The position numbers were made by a program, and so were the translations under genes. This document shows positions 18,181 through 25,239 of a stretch of DNA of 55,249 nucleotides, piece by piece. The notes under the pieces are model-generated. The model did no database searches, was not told where the DNA came from, and saw only the letters and a program-made list of their open reading frames with translations. The stretch is from Campylobacterales bacterium. Its GTDB lineage: Bacteria; Campylobacterota; Campylobacteria; Campylobacterales; Sulfurimonadaceae. The DNA is taken from assembly GCA_026390075.1 (NCBI GenBank), contig JAPLGP010000017.1, positions 1-55,249 on the forward strand. The letters are read 5' to 3'. Each line of letters opens with the position of its first letter. Position 1 is the stretch's first letter.

Positions 18181-18741
18181 ATGCGTTTATATGCCCTTTG
18201 TGATCAAGAATTATTAGATTTAAAAGGCATATCAGTTGAGGAATTTGTTGCTATTGCAAAGCAAAATAGTGCTGAAATCATTCAGTACAGAAATAAAACC
18301 GCTGATATAGCTTTTATAAAACAACAACTTATAAAAATCAGAAAAATATATGATGGCTTTTTGATAGTCAATGATGCGTATGAGTTGATAGAGTTTTGTG
18401 ATGGTGTGCATCTTGGTCAGGAAGATTTAAAATTAATAGATTCTGACATAAAAAATACAGTCAAAATTATACGAGCGGTCATAACAAAAGATAAAATTTT
18501 GGGTATTTCAACGCATAACATAGAAGAAGTGCTTCAAGCAAATGAGTGTAATTTAAACTACATCGGATTAGGTGCATATAGAAATACAAGTACAAAAGAA
18601 GTAAGTACGATTTTAGGCGATACGCTGGACTCTATTGCATCGCATTCAAAACATTTTGTAGCAGCAATTGGTGGCGTAAAAAAAAATGATAGTTTCACGC
18701 ATGTAACTTACCATGTGATTGGAAGCGGATTGGTATCATAA
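18181..18741 (+). CDS. Thiamine phosphate synthase/TenI-like protein
   Basis: A 186-residue TIM-barrel protein. Motifs of the ThiE/TenI superfamily are [60 protein letters not shown] and the C-terminal IGGV. ThiE joins hydroxymethylpyrimidine diphosphate to thiazole phosphate. The protein is shorter than typical ThiE (about 210) and several phosphate-binding residues deviate (IQYRNK where ThiE has VQLREK), so it could be a TenI-like homologue rather than a true synthase. It is tightly packed between accD and rlmH. Confidence 0.7.
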   Translation: MRLYALCDQELLDLKGISVEEFVAIAKQNSAEIIQYRNKTADIAFIKQQLIKIRKIYDGFLIVNDAYELIEFCDGVHLGQEDLKLIDSDIKNTVKIIRAVITKDKILGISTHNIEEVLQANECNLNYIGLGAYRNTSTKEVSTILGDTLDSIASHSKHFVAAIGGVKKNDSFTHVTYHVIGSGLVS

Positions 18742-18742
18742 A

Positions 18743-19201
18743 ATGAATATAGATATTATTTCAATTGCAAAAAAAGAAAAAACTATTTATGACCCACTCT
18801 ATAAAGAGCTAACAAAAATGATTTCTCGCTTTGCAAAAATAGAAGATATCGAACTTTTTGATAAAGATGTAGCAAAATCACACACTATTTCACCAGATGC
18901 TTCACAGAAGGCTTATACAAAAGCTTTAACTCCCTATACTGGCAAAGAATTTTCTATAAGTTTACATCCTGATGGAAAATTAATCGATAGTTTTGAATTT
19001 AGTAAGCTTTTAAATGATAAAATGGCGGTGAAATTTTTCATCGGTGGAGCGTATGGCTTTGAAGATGATTTTTTAAAAAAATGTGATGTTGTTATAAGTT
19101 TAGGAAATATTACTATGAGTCATAAAATAGCAAAAATAGTTTTGCTAGAGCAGATTTATAGGGGTTTTTCTATTTTAAGTAACCATCCGTACCATAAGTA
19201 A
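18743..19201 (+). CDS. rlmH: 23S rRNA pseudouridine1915 N3-methyltransferase RlmH
   Basis: The 152-residue SPOUT methyltransferase methylates pseudouridine 1915 in helix 69 of 23S rRNA on assembled ribosomes. The C-terminal knot is clear: [26 protein letters not shown], and the ending [19 protein letters not shown], which matches the family's invariant YHK tail. The start ATG 18743 comes one base after the previous stop; a longer frame from 18719 has no ribosome site. Translation is probably coupled. Confidence 0.93.
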   Translation: MNIDIISIAKKEKTIYDPLYKELTKMISRFAKIEDIELFDKDVAKSHTISPDASQKAYTKALTPYTGKEFSISLHPDGKLIDSFEFSKLLNDKMAVKFFIGGAYGFEDDFLKKCDVVISLGNITMSHKIAKIVLLEQIYRGFSILSNHPYHK

Positions 19202-19225
19202 AATATAACACAGCAAGGATAGCAA

Positions 19226-19579
19226 TTGCAAGCAAGTGAGTTAAAGTACTTTAAAGAAATTTTAGAGGGTCGTAAGGCACAGATAATTAAAAATATCGTT
19301 GGTGTGAATGATGAATTAGACCAGTTGAATTCATTAGAATTAAATGATGAGGGTGATTATGCATCTGTCAATAATAATTCTATGGTTGAAAGTGCAATAG
19401 TGCATCAGCAAGAACAAGAGTTGAGAGAGATTAATGTTACTCTTGGAAAAATATCAAATGGTGATTATGGTATATGTGAGATGTGTGAAGATCATATAAG
19501 TTTTCAGAGATTAAAAGTAAAGCCACATGCCATTTATTGTATTGATTGTAGAGAAATAGTAGAAAAATCTAGAAAATAG
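19226..19579 (+). CDS. DksA/TraR-family zinc-finger protein
   Basis: The 117-residue protein has a coiled-coil N-terminal half, an acidic DEGDYA tip (the DxxDxA motif DksA inserts into the RNA polymerase secondary channel) and a four-cysteine zinc finger CEMCEDHISF...YCIDC. Small DksA-like proteins modulate transcription together with ppGpp. It starts at TTG 19226, 6 bases after AAGGA. It is followed 9 bases later by the membrane protein gene. A CCACATGCC copy at 19523 codes for PHA within the zinc finger. Confidence 0.85.
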   Translation: MQASELKYFKEILEGRKAQIIKNIVGVNDELDQLNSLELNDEGDYASVNNNSMVESAIVHQQEQELREINVTLGKISNGDYGICEMCEDHISFQRLKVKPHAIYCIDCREIVEKSRK

Positions 19580-19588
19580 GAATTTACA

Positions 19589-20605
19589 ATGCAGATTAAA
19601 AGATATACAATAGTTTCATTTTTATTCATTGCCATCGTTGGATTATTTATATATAACTATGTGAGTAAAGAGAGTACTGCTATAGATTTATTTGGTGTTC
19701 CTTTACCATCCTTATCTATTGCTATATGGGCAATTGTTCCTCTTGTGATATTTTATATTGCAAGTGTTGTGCATATATCTTTTTATTCACTTATTGGTAC
19801 TTTCAAACTTCGTAAGTATGATAAGGATTATGATAAATTAATAGATGCTATTGTGGATGCTTATCTTGGTAAGCTGAGTAGAAATCATGAATTTAAAACA
19901 CCTAGATACAAAGTGCTTGGATTACTTATTGATAATGTAACTATTTCTTCTGTAAAAGATGCTGGATTAGATATAGATAATGAAAAAATAAAAAATGTTT
20001 TAAAACTTATAGAAGATATAAAAAATAAAGAAGTAGTGGATTTAAAAAAATATTCTCTCTCTCTTACAAATCCTTTAGTGATACAAAATGAAAAAAATCG
20101 TTATATGAAAGGCGACATCAGTGCTGAAGATATTTTAAGTCATGCGGATAAGTACGATAAAAGTTTATGTGAAGAAGTATATGTTGATTTTTGTAAAACG
20201 GCTCTTTTAAATATGATAGAAAAATACAAAGCATTTTTAACAAAAGATGCCCTATTTGAAATTTTAGCTAGAATTAATGCAAATGATAACATTCTATCAA
20301 TCACAAATGATGCATTGATACATTTGTTATCAGGTTTAGATTTATCTGAAGCAGATTATTTAAAAATGGCAGCTATCTTATCTAATAGTATGATTCCAGA
20401 ACAAAGAATGAAATTATTTCATCTTCTAAGTGATGCGCATGAAGAAGCTATGAGTGCTTACTTATTTACTCTTTTTGATTTAGAAATGTTAGAACCAGCG
20501 GATGAAATTTTAGAAAACTCACAACCACAAGAATATCTAAATTTTAAATCTTATCGTGCGCTAAAAGAGTGTAATAGAAATTTTAATATAAACTTATTTG
20601 TTTAA
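19589..20605 (+). CDS. Conserved-looking membrane protein of unknown function
   Basis: A 338-residue protein with two N-terminal membrane helices (about residues 8-25 and 44-68), which should anchor a large cytoplasmic helical domain. The soluble part is rich in Lys, Asp and Leu with repeated helical pairs (for example DLSEADYLKMAAILSNSMIPEQRMKLFHLLSDAHEEAM). I do not recognise a family. Its position between dksA-like and dus genes in one dense rightward operon suggests a housekeeping role, but nothing more can be said. Confidence 0.7.
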   Translation: MQIKRYTIVSFLFIAIVGLFIYNYVSKESTAIDLFGVPLPSLSIAIWAIVPLVIFYIASVVHISFYSLIGTFKLRKYDKDYDKLIDAIVDAYLGKLSRNHEFKTPRYKVLGLLIDNVTISSVKDAGLDIDNEKIKNVLKLIEDIKNKEVVDLKKYSLSLTNPLVIQNEKNRYMKGDISAEDILSHADKYDKSLCEEVYVDFCKTALLNMIEKYKAFLTKDALFEILARINANDNILSITNDALIHLLSGLDLSEADYLKMAAILSNSMIPEQRMKLFHLLSDAHEEAMSAYLFTLFDLEMLEPADEILENSQPQEYLNFKSYRALKECNRNFNINLFV

Positions 20606-20614
20606 AGTTAGTAT

Positions 20615-21577
20615 ATGCCCAAATATTTAAAAAATTTTTCTTTTGATAAACCTGTATATGTATTAGCACCACTTGCTGGATATACAGACCTTCCTTTTCG
20701 GAGCGTAGTAAAAAAGTTTGGTGCAGATCTTACAGTGAGTGAGATGCTAAGCTCAAATGCTCTTGTGCATGGTTCTGCTAAAACATTCCACATGCTACAA
20801 AAAGCTTCCATTGAAGACCCATATTCTGTCCAAATAGCTGGTGCAGAAGTGGATGTAATAAAACAAGCTGTTGCAATTTTAAACGACCATGATGGCATTG
20901 ATATTATTGATCTTAATTGTGGTTGTCCTGTTCCAAAAATAGTTGGACATGGAAGCGGCAGTTCACTTCTTTTGAATTTACCATTGATGAGTGAGATAAT
21001 AAGAACCATTAAAGATACATCCAATAAAAGTTTAACAAGTGTAAAAATTAGACTTGGATTTGAAAAAAAGAATCATATAGATATAGCGAAAATTGTGGAA
21101 GATAGCGGAGCTGATTTTTTAGCGGTTCATGGGCGAACACGTGCGGGAAGATTTAAGTCAGCGGTTGATTATGATGCAATCAAAGAGATAAAAGAGGCTG
21201 TTTCTATTCCTGTCATTGCAAATGGTGATATAGACTCTTATGAAAAAGCTAAATGGGTTTTAGAACATACTGGAACGGATGGTGTGATGATAGGTCGTGG
21301 AGCTATCGGTGCACCTTGGATTTTTCATCAGTTAAAAAGTGGCGAAAGTGATATATCTGCATCGTTAAAACATGAAATCATTATGGAACATTTTGATAAA
21401 ATGATAGAGTTTTATGGACATAAAGGAGTACCAATGTTTAGAAAACATGCACATACTTATTCTAAAGGGTATAGAGGTGCGTCAGTTTTAAGAAATGAAA
21501 TAAATCGTATCGATGATGTTTTAGAGCTTAGAGGCGTGATAGATGAATTTTTTAAAAACAGTGAGATATTATTATAA
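20615..21577 (+). CDS. dus: tRNA-dihydrouridine synthase
   Basis: A 320-residue FMN enzyme of the Dus family that reduces uridines in tRNA. Visible signatures are LAPLAGYTDLPFR (FMN binding), the catalytic-cysteine region IIDLNCGCPVPKIVGHGSGSSLL, FLAVHGRTRAGRF, and IPVIANGDI...GVMIGRGAIGAPWIF for FMN phosphate. The subtype (DusB-like) cannot be fixed by eye. The stop overlaps the start of the next gene by one base (TAATG), implying coupled translation. Confidence 0.92.
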   Translation: MPKYLKNFSFDKPVYVLAPLAGYTDLPFRSVVKKFGADLTVSEMLSSNALVHGSAKTFHMLQKASIEDPYSVQIAGAEVDVIKQAVAILNDHDGIDIIDLNCGCPVPKIVGHGSGSSLLLNLPLMSEIIRTIKDTSNKSLTSVKIRLGFEKKNHIDIAKIVEDSGADFLAVHGRTRAGRFKSAVDYDAIKEIKEAVSIPVIANGDIDSYEKAKWVLEHTGTDGVMIGRGAIGAPWIFHQLKSGESDISASLKHEIIMEHFDKMIEFYGHKGVPMFRKHAHTYSKGYRGASVLRNEINRIDDVLELRGVIDEFFKNSEILL

Positions 21578-22719
21578 TGTTAAATATTTCTAAGTCTATT
21601 AAAGCATTAGACGATCTCGATATATCTGATAATCTCTTTCATTATGATTACAATACTAAACATCTTTTATCCCTTTTAGCAAAAAATACAGATGAAGAAG
21701 ATGTTCTCTATTTAAGTTCTTATCGCTCTTTTGAAGGTGAGGTTTTTGAAAACTATATTTATGAAAAACTTTTAAGATATGCTGAGCAAAGCGATGAAAT
21801 AGAGAAGTTTATTTTAAAAGGTTTTCATCAAAATAAAGAAAAATCAAATCCAAATACACTCTCAATAAGTGAAAAGCAACAGATAGTTTATAGAACAAAA
21901 AGTAGAGAAATTAGCGAATTTGATGCTATGTTTATTACCAAAGATAAAGAGCTCTATTTTGTTGAGATGACACTTGTAAAATCTGTTTTAAAACTCAAAA
22001 AAAGACTTAGAAAGAAAAAAGCACTTTTAGAAATTATATTTCCGCAGTATGAGATAAAAGCACTTATAATTTTAAATGAGGGTGCAACTGGAACAAAACA
22101 GTTGCCTGATTACTGCAAAGTATGGCTTACTAAAGAGTTTTCTGCGAAAAATGTTTTAGAACATATTAAATATCCACATGCCAAGAAGTTGGAAATTAAA
22201 GAAAAAATCACCTCTGAGAAAATGTTAGAAGCGCATTCTCTTAAACTTCATCCATTTCGATATTACAATACAATGACTTGGATAACAAAAACATTAAGAA
22301 GTCATAAAAAACATATTCTTGATATGACTTTTTTAATGACACAAAGCACTCAAAGATACCATGATTTGTATAATAAATTTTATATAGGTTATATGAGTGT
22401 AGCTGAGGCAAAAGAGTTACTGAGTTTAGATGAGAATAAATATGATGCCAATCAAAGAGTTGTAGTAGCCATCGAGAAAAAACATTCTGATGAGATAGTT
22501 TTAACTTACTATATACAAACAGCTCGTAAAAAGCTTTATTTATACTCTTTTGAGAATGAAGTGATGAGTAAAGAGACAAAAGACCCATATGGTATAACTG
22601 TTACAGAAGTTTTTCATATAAACAAAGCTATGGATGGGAGTTATGAGTTAAATATGGCAAATATAAAAGTGATTAAAAAGCTTCTAAAAGATAAGTTTGA
22701 AGAGAAAAAGCCAAGCTAA
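21577..22719 (+). CDS. Unknown protein with possible PD-(D/E)XK-like nuclease core
   Basis: A 380-residue cytoplasmic protein with no named family I can recognise. Residues around 110-140 (SREISEFDAMFITKDKELYFVEMTLVKSVLKLKKRLRKKKALL) have the order of a restriction-endonuclease-like core: Glu, then an Asp on one strand, then a Glu on the next strand followed by a basic helix. However, the usual ExK is ExT here, so it may be inactive or a different fold. It is coupled to dus by TAATG and is convergent with the FliO-like gene, only 2 bases apart. A CCACATGCC copy lies at 22174. Confidence 0.6.
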   Translation: MLNISKSIKALDDLDISDNLFHYDYNTKHLLSLLAKNTDEEDVLYLSSYRSFEGEVFENYIYEKLLRYAEQSDEIEKFILKGFHQNKEKSNPNTLSISEKQQIVYRTKSREISEFDAMFITKDKELYFVEMTLVKSVLKLKKRLRKKKALLEIIFPQYEIKALIILNEGATGTKQLPDYCKVWLTKEFSAKNVLEHIKYPHAKKLEIKEKITSEKMLEAHSLKLHPFRYYNTMTWITKTLRSHKKHILDMTFLMTQSTQRYHDLYNKFYIGYMSVAEAKELLSLDENKYDANQRVVVAIEKKHSDEIVLTYYIQTARKKLYLYSFENEVMSKETKDPYGITVTEVFHINKAMDGSYELNMANIKVIKKLLKDKFEEKKPS

Positions 22720-22721
22720 AC

Positions 22722-23606
22722 TTAGGCTCCATAGGATAAATACCCTGCTTTTTCCTTGTAAATTTGCAGAGGCTCTTTTTCTTCATCATCCCCTCTTAAA
22801 AAATTATCTAATACTTGATGTTTGTTTTGTAAAATCATTTCAAAATCATCTTGTGTTACTGGTTTATTATCTGTAAATTTGTCAAGTAAAAGATTGTTCG
22901 CTCCCATGACAACAAGGTAGCTTTGCGAAGAATATTCAAGCATTACGACACTATTTTGTTCATTGAGATTTTTTTGAAATCGAATAGTTACATTTTCACC
23001 AGATTGATTACTAGGAGTCATTAAGGGTGCGCTAACTTCTTGATTTGCATTAAACAACCAAGAATTATGATTCATTTTTGATTTATTTTGAGTAATTTTT
23101 TTATTGAGTAAAAAGAGAATTATTATACCTATTATTAAAATTATTATAACAATATAATAGCTCTTAGACATTTCATCACCTTTTTTTGTAGGTAATGCGT
23201 CAATTGAGTTTGCAATATTTTGCTCACTTGCAGAGTTTTCTTTTTGTGCGGCTTGATTTGAAAATCTTAATCTAAGACCATAGGAATCTGCTGTTTTAGA
23301 AGCTTTCAAAGTTACAGATGGTGGTACAGATGCAATTATTTGAGTGTATCCTGCGATTGGAGTAATGCTGAGTGAGTCAAGAAACTTTGATGTAAGTTCT
23401 TTTGTCTTTTGTGATTCTATTGTTGCATCTTCTAGTTTTATAATGATTTTAGAGGCATTTGCACTCTGCTTTATAGCCCCATTGTAAGGTGCATCAAAGG
23501 TAATCATAACATCAACTCTATCTGTTCTATCATAGACATTGTAACTTAAAATTTTAGCAGCATAAAGTGCAAACGGAAGGAATAAAATAAAAAATAATTT
23601 AATCAT
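22722..23606 (-). CDS. FliO-like flagellar export membrane protein
   Basis: A 294-residue protein with signal sequence (MIKLFFILFLPFALYA), a periplasmic beta-rich domain with AMIN-like spacing (residues 20-115), one membrane helix (YYIVIIILIIGIIILFLL near 150-167) and a cytoplasmic domain ending in VVMLEYSSQSYLVVMGANNLLLDKF, which resembles the FliO C-terminal fold. Helicobacter FliO has a similar large periplasmic N-terminal part. FliO helps assemble FliP in the flagellar type III gate. Its gene overlaps fliN by 4 bases. The assignment is by topology and context, not strong motifs. Confidence 0.6.
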   Translation of the reverse strand: MIKLFFILFLPFALYAAKILSYNVYDRTDRVDVMITFDAPYNGAIKQSANASKIIIKLEDATIESQKTKELTSKFLDSLSITPIAGYTQIIASVPPSVTLKASKTADSYGLRLRFSNQAAQKENSASEQNIANSIDALPTKKGDEMSKSYYIVIIILIIGIIILFLLNKKITQNKSKMNHNSWLFNANQEVSAPLMTPSNQSGENVTIRFQKNLNEQNSVVMLEYSSQSYLVVMGANNLLLDKFTDNKPVTQDDFEMILQNKHQVLDNFLRGDDEEKEPLQIYKEKAGYLSYGA

Positions 23607-23944
23607 AATCTCTCTTTTGAAAGGTGATATAAAACCGCACTAGAATCAAGGACTTCATTTATACGAATTGCAAGATTTTTTTCATATACCATAACCTCAC
23701 CCTTGCCTAAAATACGACCGTTAACATACGATTCAACGCTCTCTCCAGCTGGTTTTTTAAGGTCTATTATTGAGCCTTTATCGAGTTTTAATATCTCCGC
23801 AACACTGAGTTCCGTTTCACCTAAATCAGCTATAAACTCGACTTCCATATCTAGAAGTCCAGAATAGTTCATCCATGAAAGCTCTTGATCAGCATCATAT
23901 TCACTCTCTTTTGCACCAAATTTATGCTTACTTCGCTTATACAT
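23603..23944 (-). CDS. fliN: Flagellar motor switch protein FliN
   Basis: A 113-residue protein with a SpoA (FliN/FliM C-terminal) domain: LLDMEVEFIADLGETELSVAEILKLDKGSIIDLKKPAGESVESYVNGRILGKGEVMVYEKNLAIRI-type sequence, of which LSVAEILKL and NGRILGKGEV are diagnostic. FliN forms the lower C-ring, binds CheY-P and receives export cargo. It is overlapped by its neighbours on both sides (8 and 4 bases), so the three genes are co-translated. The highly charged first 25 residues are unusual but fit FliN linkers. Confidence 0.88.
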   Translation of the reverse strand: MYKRSKHKFGAKESEYDADQELSWMNYSGLLDMEVEFIADLGETELSVAEILKLDKGSIIDLKKPAGESVESYVNGRILGKGEVMVYEKNLAIRINEVLDSSAVLYHLSKERL

Positions 23945-24365
23945 CTAATTCCTTGATTGCGATAGTCATTTCATCATTTTTTATTTTGATTGTTCTCGTA
24001 TCATCATATGCAAAATTAAACATATCTATCTTTTCAAAATAGGGAGTGTTGATTGTGTAAGGATTTTCATTTTCTTCTTCAGCAATAACTTTAGCACTTC
24101 CAACGATTAGGTTTGTTGTTTCTAAAAGCATATCTATTAAAGTCTCCTCATCACTCTCATCTTCTTCTAAAAATAGTTTCGCAATTTTTTGTATAAAACT
24201 CTCTTGCGCGGCAACATAAACTCGATATTTTTTCTTATCATAGGTATCTATATCTATATAAGCAATAAGCGTTCTCTTTTTAGAGATACCTTTCTTTATT
24301 TTATGTGGCAACCTTATTTGATGAATGCAAAAATTTTCTGAGGCCTGAATTATAGTTTTTAACAT
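23937..24365 (-). CDS. CheX/FliY-N-like chemotaxis domain protein
   Basis: A 142-residue protein with an alpha/beta layout like CheC-CheX-FliY phosphatases: RTLIAYIDIDTYDKKKYRVYVAAQESFIQKIAKLFLEE, then SDEETLIDMLLETTNLIVGSAKVIAEE, the region that corresponds to the helix with the E-x2-N signature (ETTNLIVGSA). CheX-type proteins dephosphorylate CheY-P. Its position directly before fliN with an 8-base overlap suggests it acts at the switch, perhaps as a split equivalent of FliY (CheC-like domain plus FliN). Confidence 0.65.
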   Translation of the reverse strand: MLKTIIQASENFCIHQIRLPHKIKKGISKKRTLIAYIDIDTYDKKKYRVYVAAQESFIQKIAKLFLEEDESDEETLIDMLLETTNLIVGSAKVIAEEENENPYTINTPYFEKIDMFNFAYDDTRTIKIKNDEMTIAIKELDV

Positions 24366-24463
24366 TTATGTTGCCTTTATGATTGGTAAATGATTATACT
24401 TTATAAAGTATCAAAGTAAAATTAAACTCTCTATTATTGGCTTACTATAAAGAGTTCTTGGAG

Positions 24464-24469
24464 TATAAT
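24464..24469 (+). promoter_or_regulatory. TATAAT -10 element upstream of the TSUP permease
   Basis: TATAAT lies 26 bases before the ATG at 24496 in the 130-base gap between divergent operons. A short palindrome ACTTTATAAAGT sits upstream near 24398-24409 and could bind a regulator or be chance. No tRNA or other RNA is seen in the gap. Confidence 0.45.
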
Positions 24470-24495
24470 TCGCGAAAAATTAGAATGGTTACTTA

Positions 24496-25227
24496 ATGAT
24501 TGAGTTGATTTTACTTGGACTTGTTGTCGGTTTGCTCTCTGGCTTTTTTGGTATTGGGGGCGGGACTATTTTAGTTCCTCTTTTACTTTTACTAGGGTTT
24601 GAAACGAAGATAGCAATAGGTATTTCTGTTGTGCAGATGATGTTTAGTTCTTTTTATGGCAGTTATTTAAATAACAAAAAAGGCACTCTTGATGTTCCTA
24701 TGGTAGCTACTATAGGCGTTGGTGGCTTTATGGGCGCATTTTTAAGTGGTATCATTACTTCAAATCTCAGTGATAAAAGTTTAGAACTTATATTTTTAAG
24801 TTTTGCAATTTTCGCACTTGTGAGACTTTTTTTAAAACCAAAAGAGCATAAAGAACAAAAGCATGTCAATAGGCTCATACTCCTTGTAATCGGGATTTTT
24901 CTTGGAGCAATAGGCATGGCGATAGGAGTAGGTGGAAGTATGATACTTGTTCCTATCTTGGTTGGATTTTTGCATGTACCACTTAAAAAAGCAGTTTCCG
25001 CAGGGCTCTTTTTTGTAGTGTTTTCATCCATCGCAGGTTTTATTTCACATGCCACAGTAGGGCATGTGGATTTTAAAAGTGGTATCATCATAGGACTTGC
25101 TTCACTCTTTGGTGTCTATTTGGGCATACATTTAAAAGACAGAGTCGATGTTCATTTACAAAGAAGATTGATAGTCACTTTTTATGTAATTGTAGTAACA
25201 TATTTAACACAAAGAATATTTTTTTAA
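24496..25227 (+). CDS. TSUP/TauE-SafE family permease
   Basis: A 243-residue inner-membrane protein of the DUF81 (TauE/SafE, sulfite exporter) family. It has the two-fold repeat, each half with the Gly-rich motif: GFFGIGGGTILVPLLLLLGF near residue 17 and GMAIGVGGSMILVPILVGFL near 140. Members move sulfite, sulfoacetate, taurine-derived or other organosulfur anions; the substrate here is unknown. In a presumed sulfur oxidiser, sulfite export would make sense but is only inference. It is 12 bases upstream of uvrA, so the two may be co-transcribed. TCACATGCC (one mismatch) and GGCATGTGG lie close together at 25045 and 25061. Confidence 0.85.
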   Translation: MIELILLGLVVGLLSGFFGIGGGTILVPLLLLLGFETKIAIGISVVQMMFSSFYGSYLNNKKGTLDVPMVATIGVGGFMGAFLSGIITSNLSDKSLELIFLSFAIFALVRLFLKPKEHKEQKHVNRLILLVIGIFLGAIGMAIGVGGSMILVPILVGFLHVPLKKAVSAGLFFVVFSSIAGFISHATVGHVDFKSGIIIGLASLFGVYLGIHLKDRVDVHLQRRLIVTFYVIVVTYLTQRIFF

Positions 25228-25239
25228 GAGGGTTTTAGA

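Noticed and set aside
24366-24495. tRNA gene in the gap before the TSUP permease
   Set aside because: No cloverleaf, T-loop GTTCRANNC or CCA end can be found here or in other gaps of the window.
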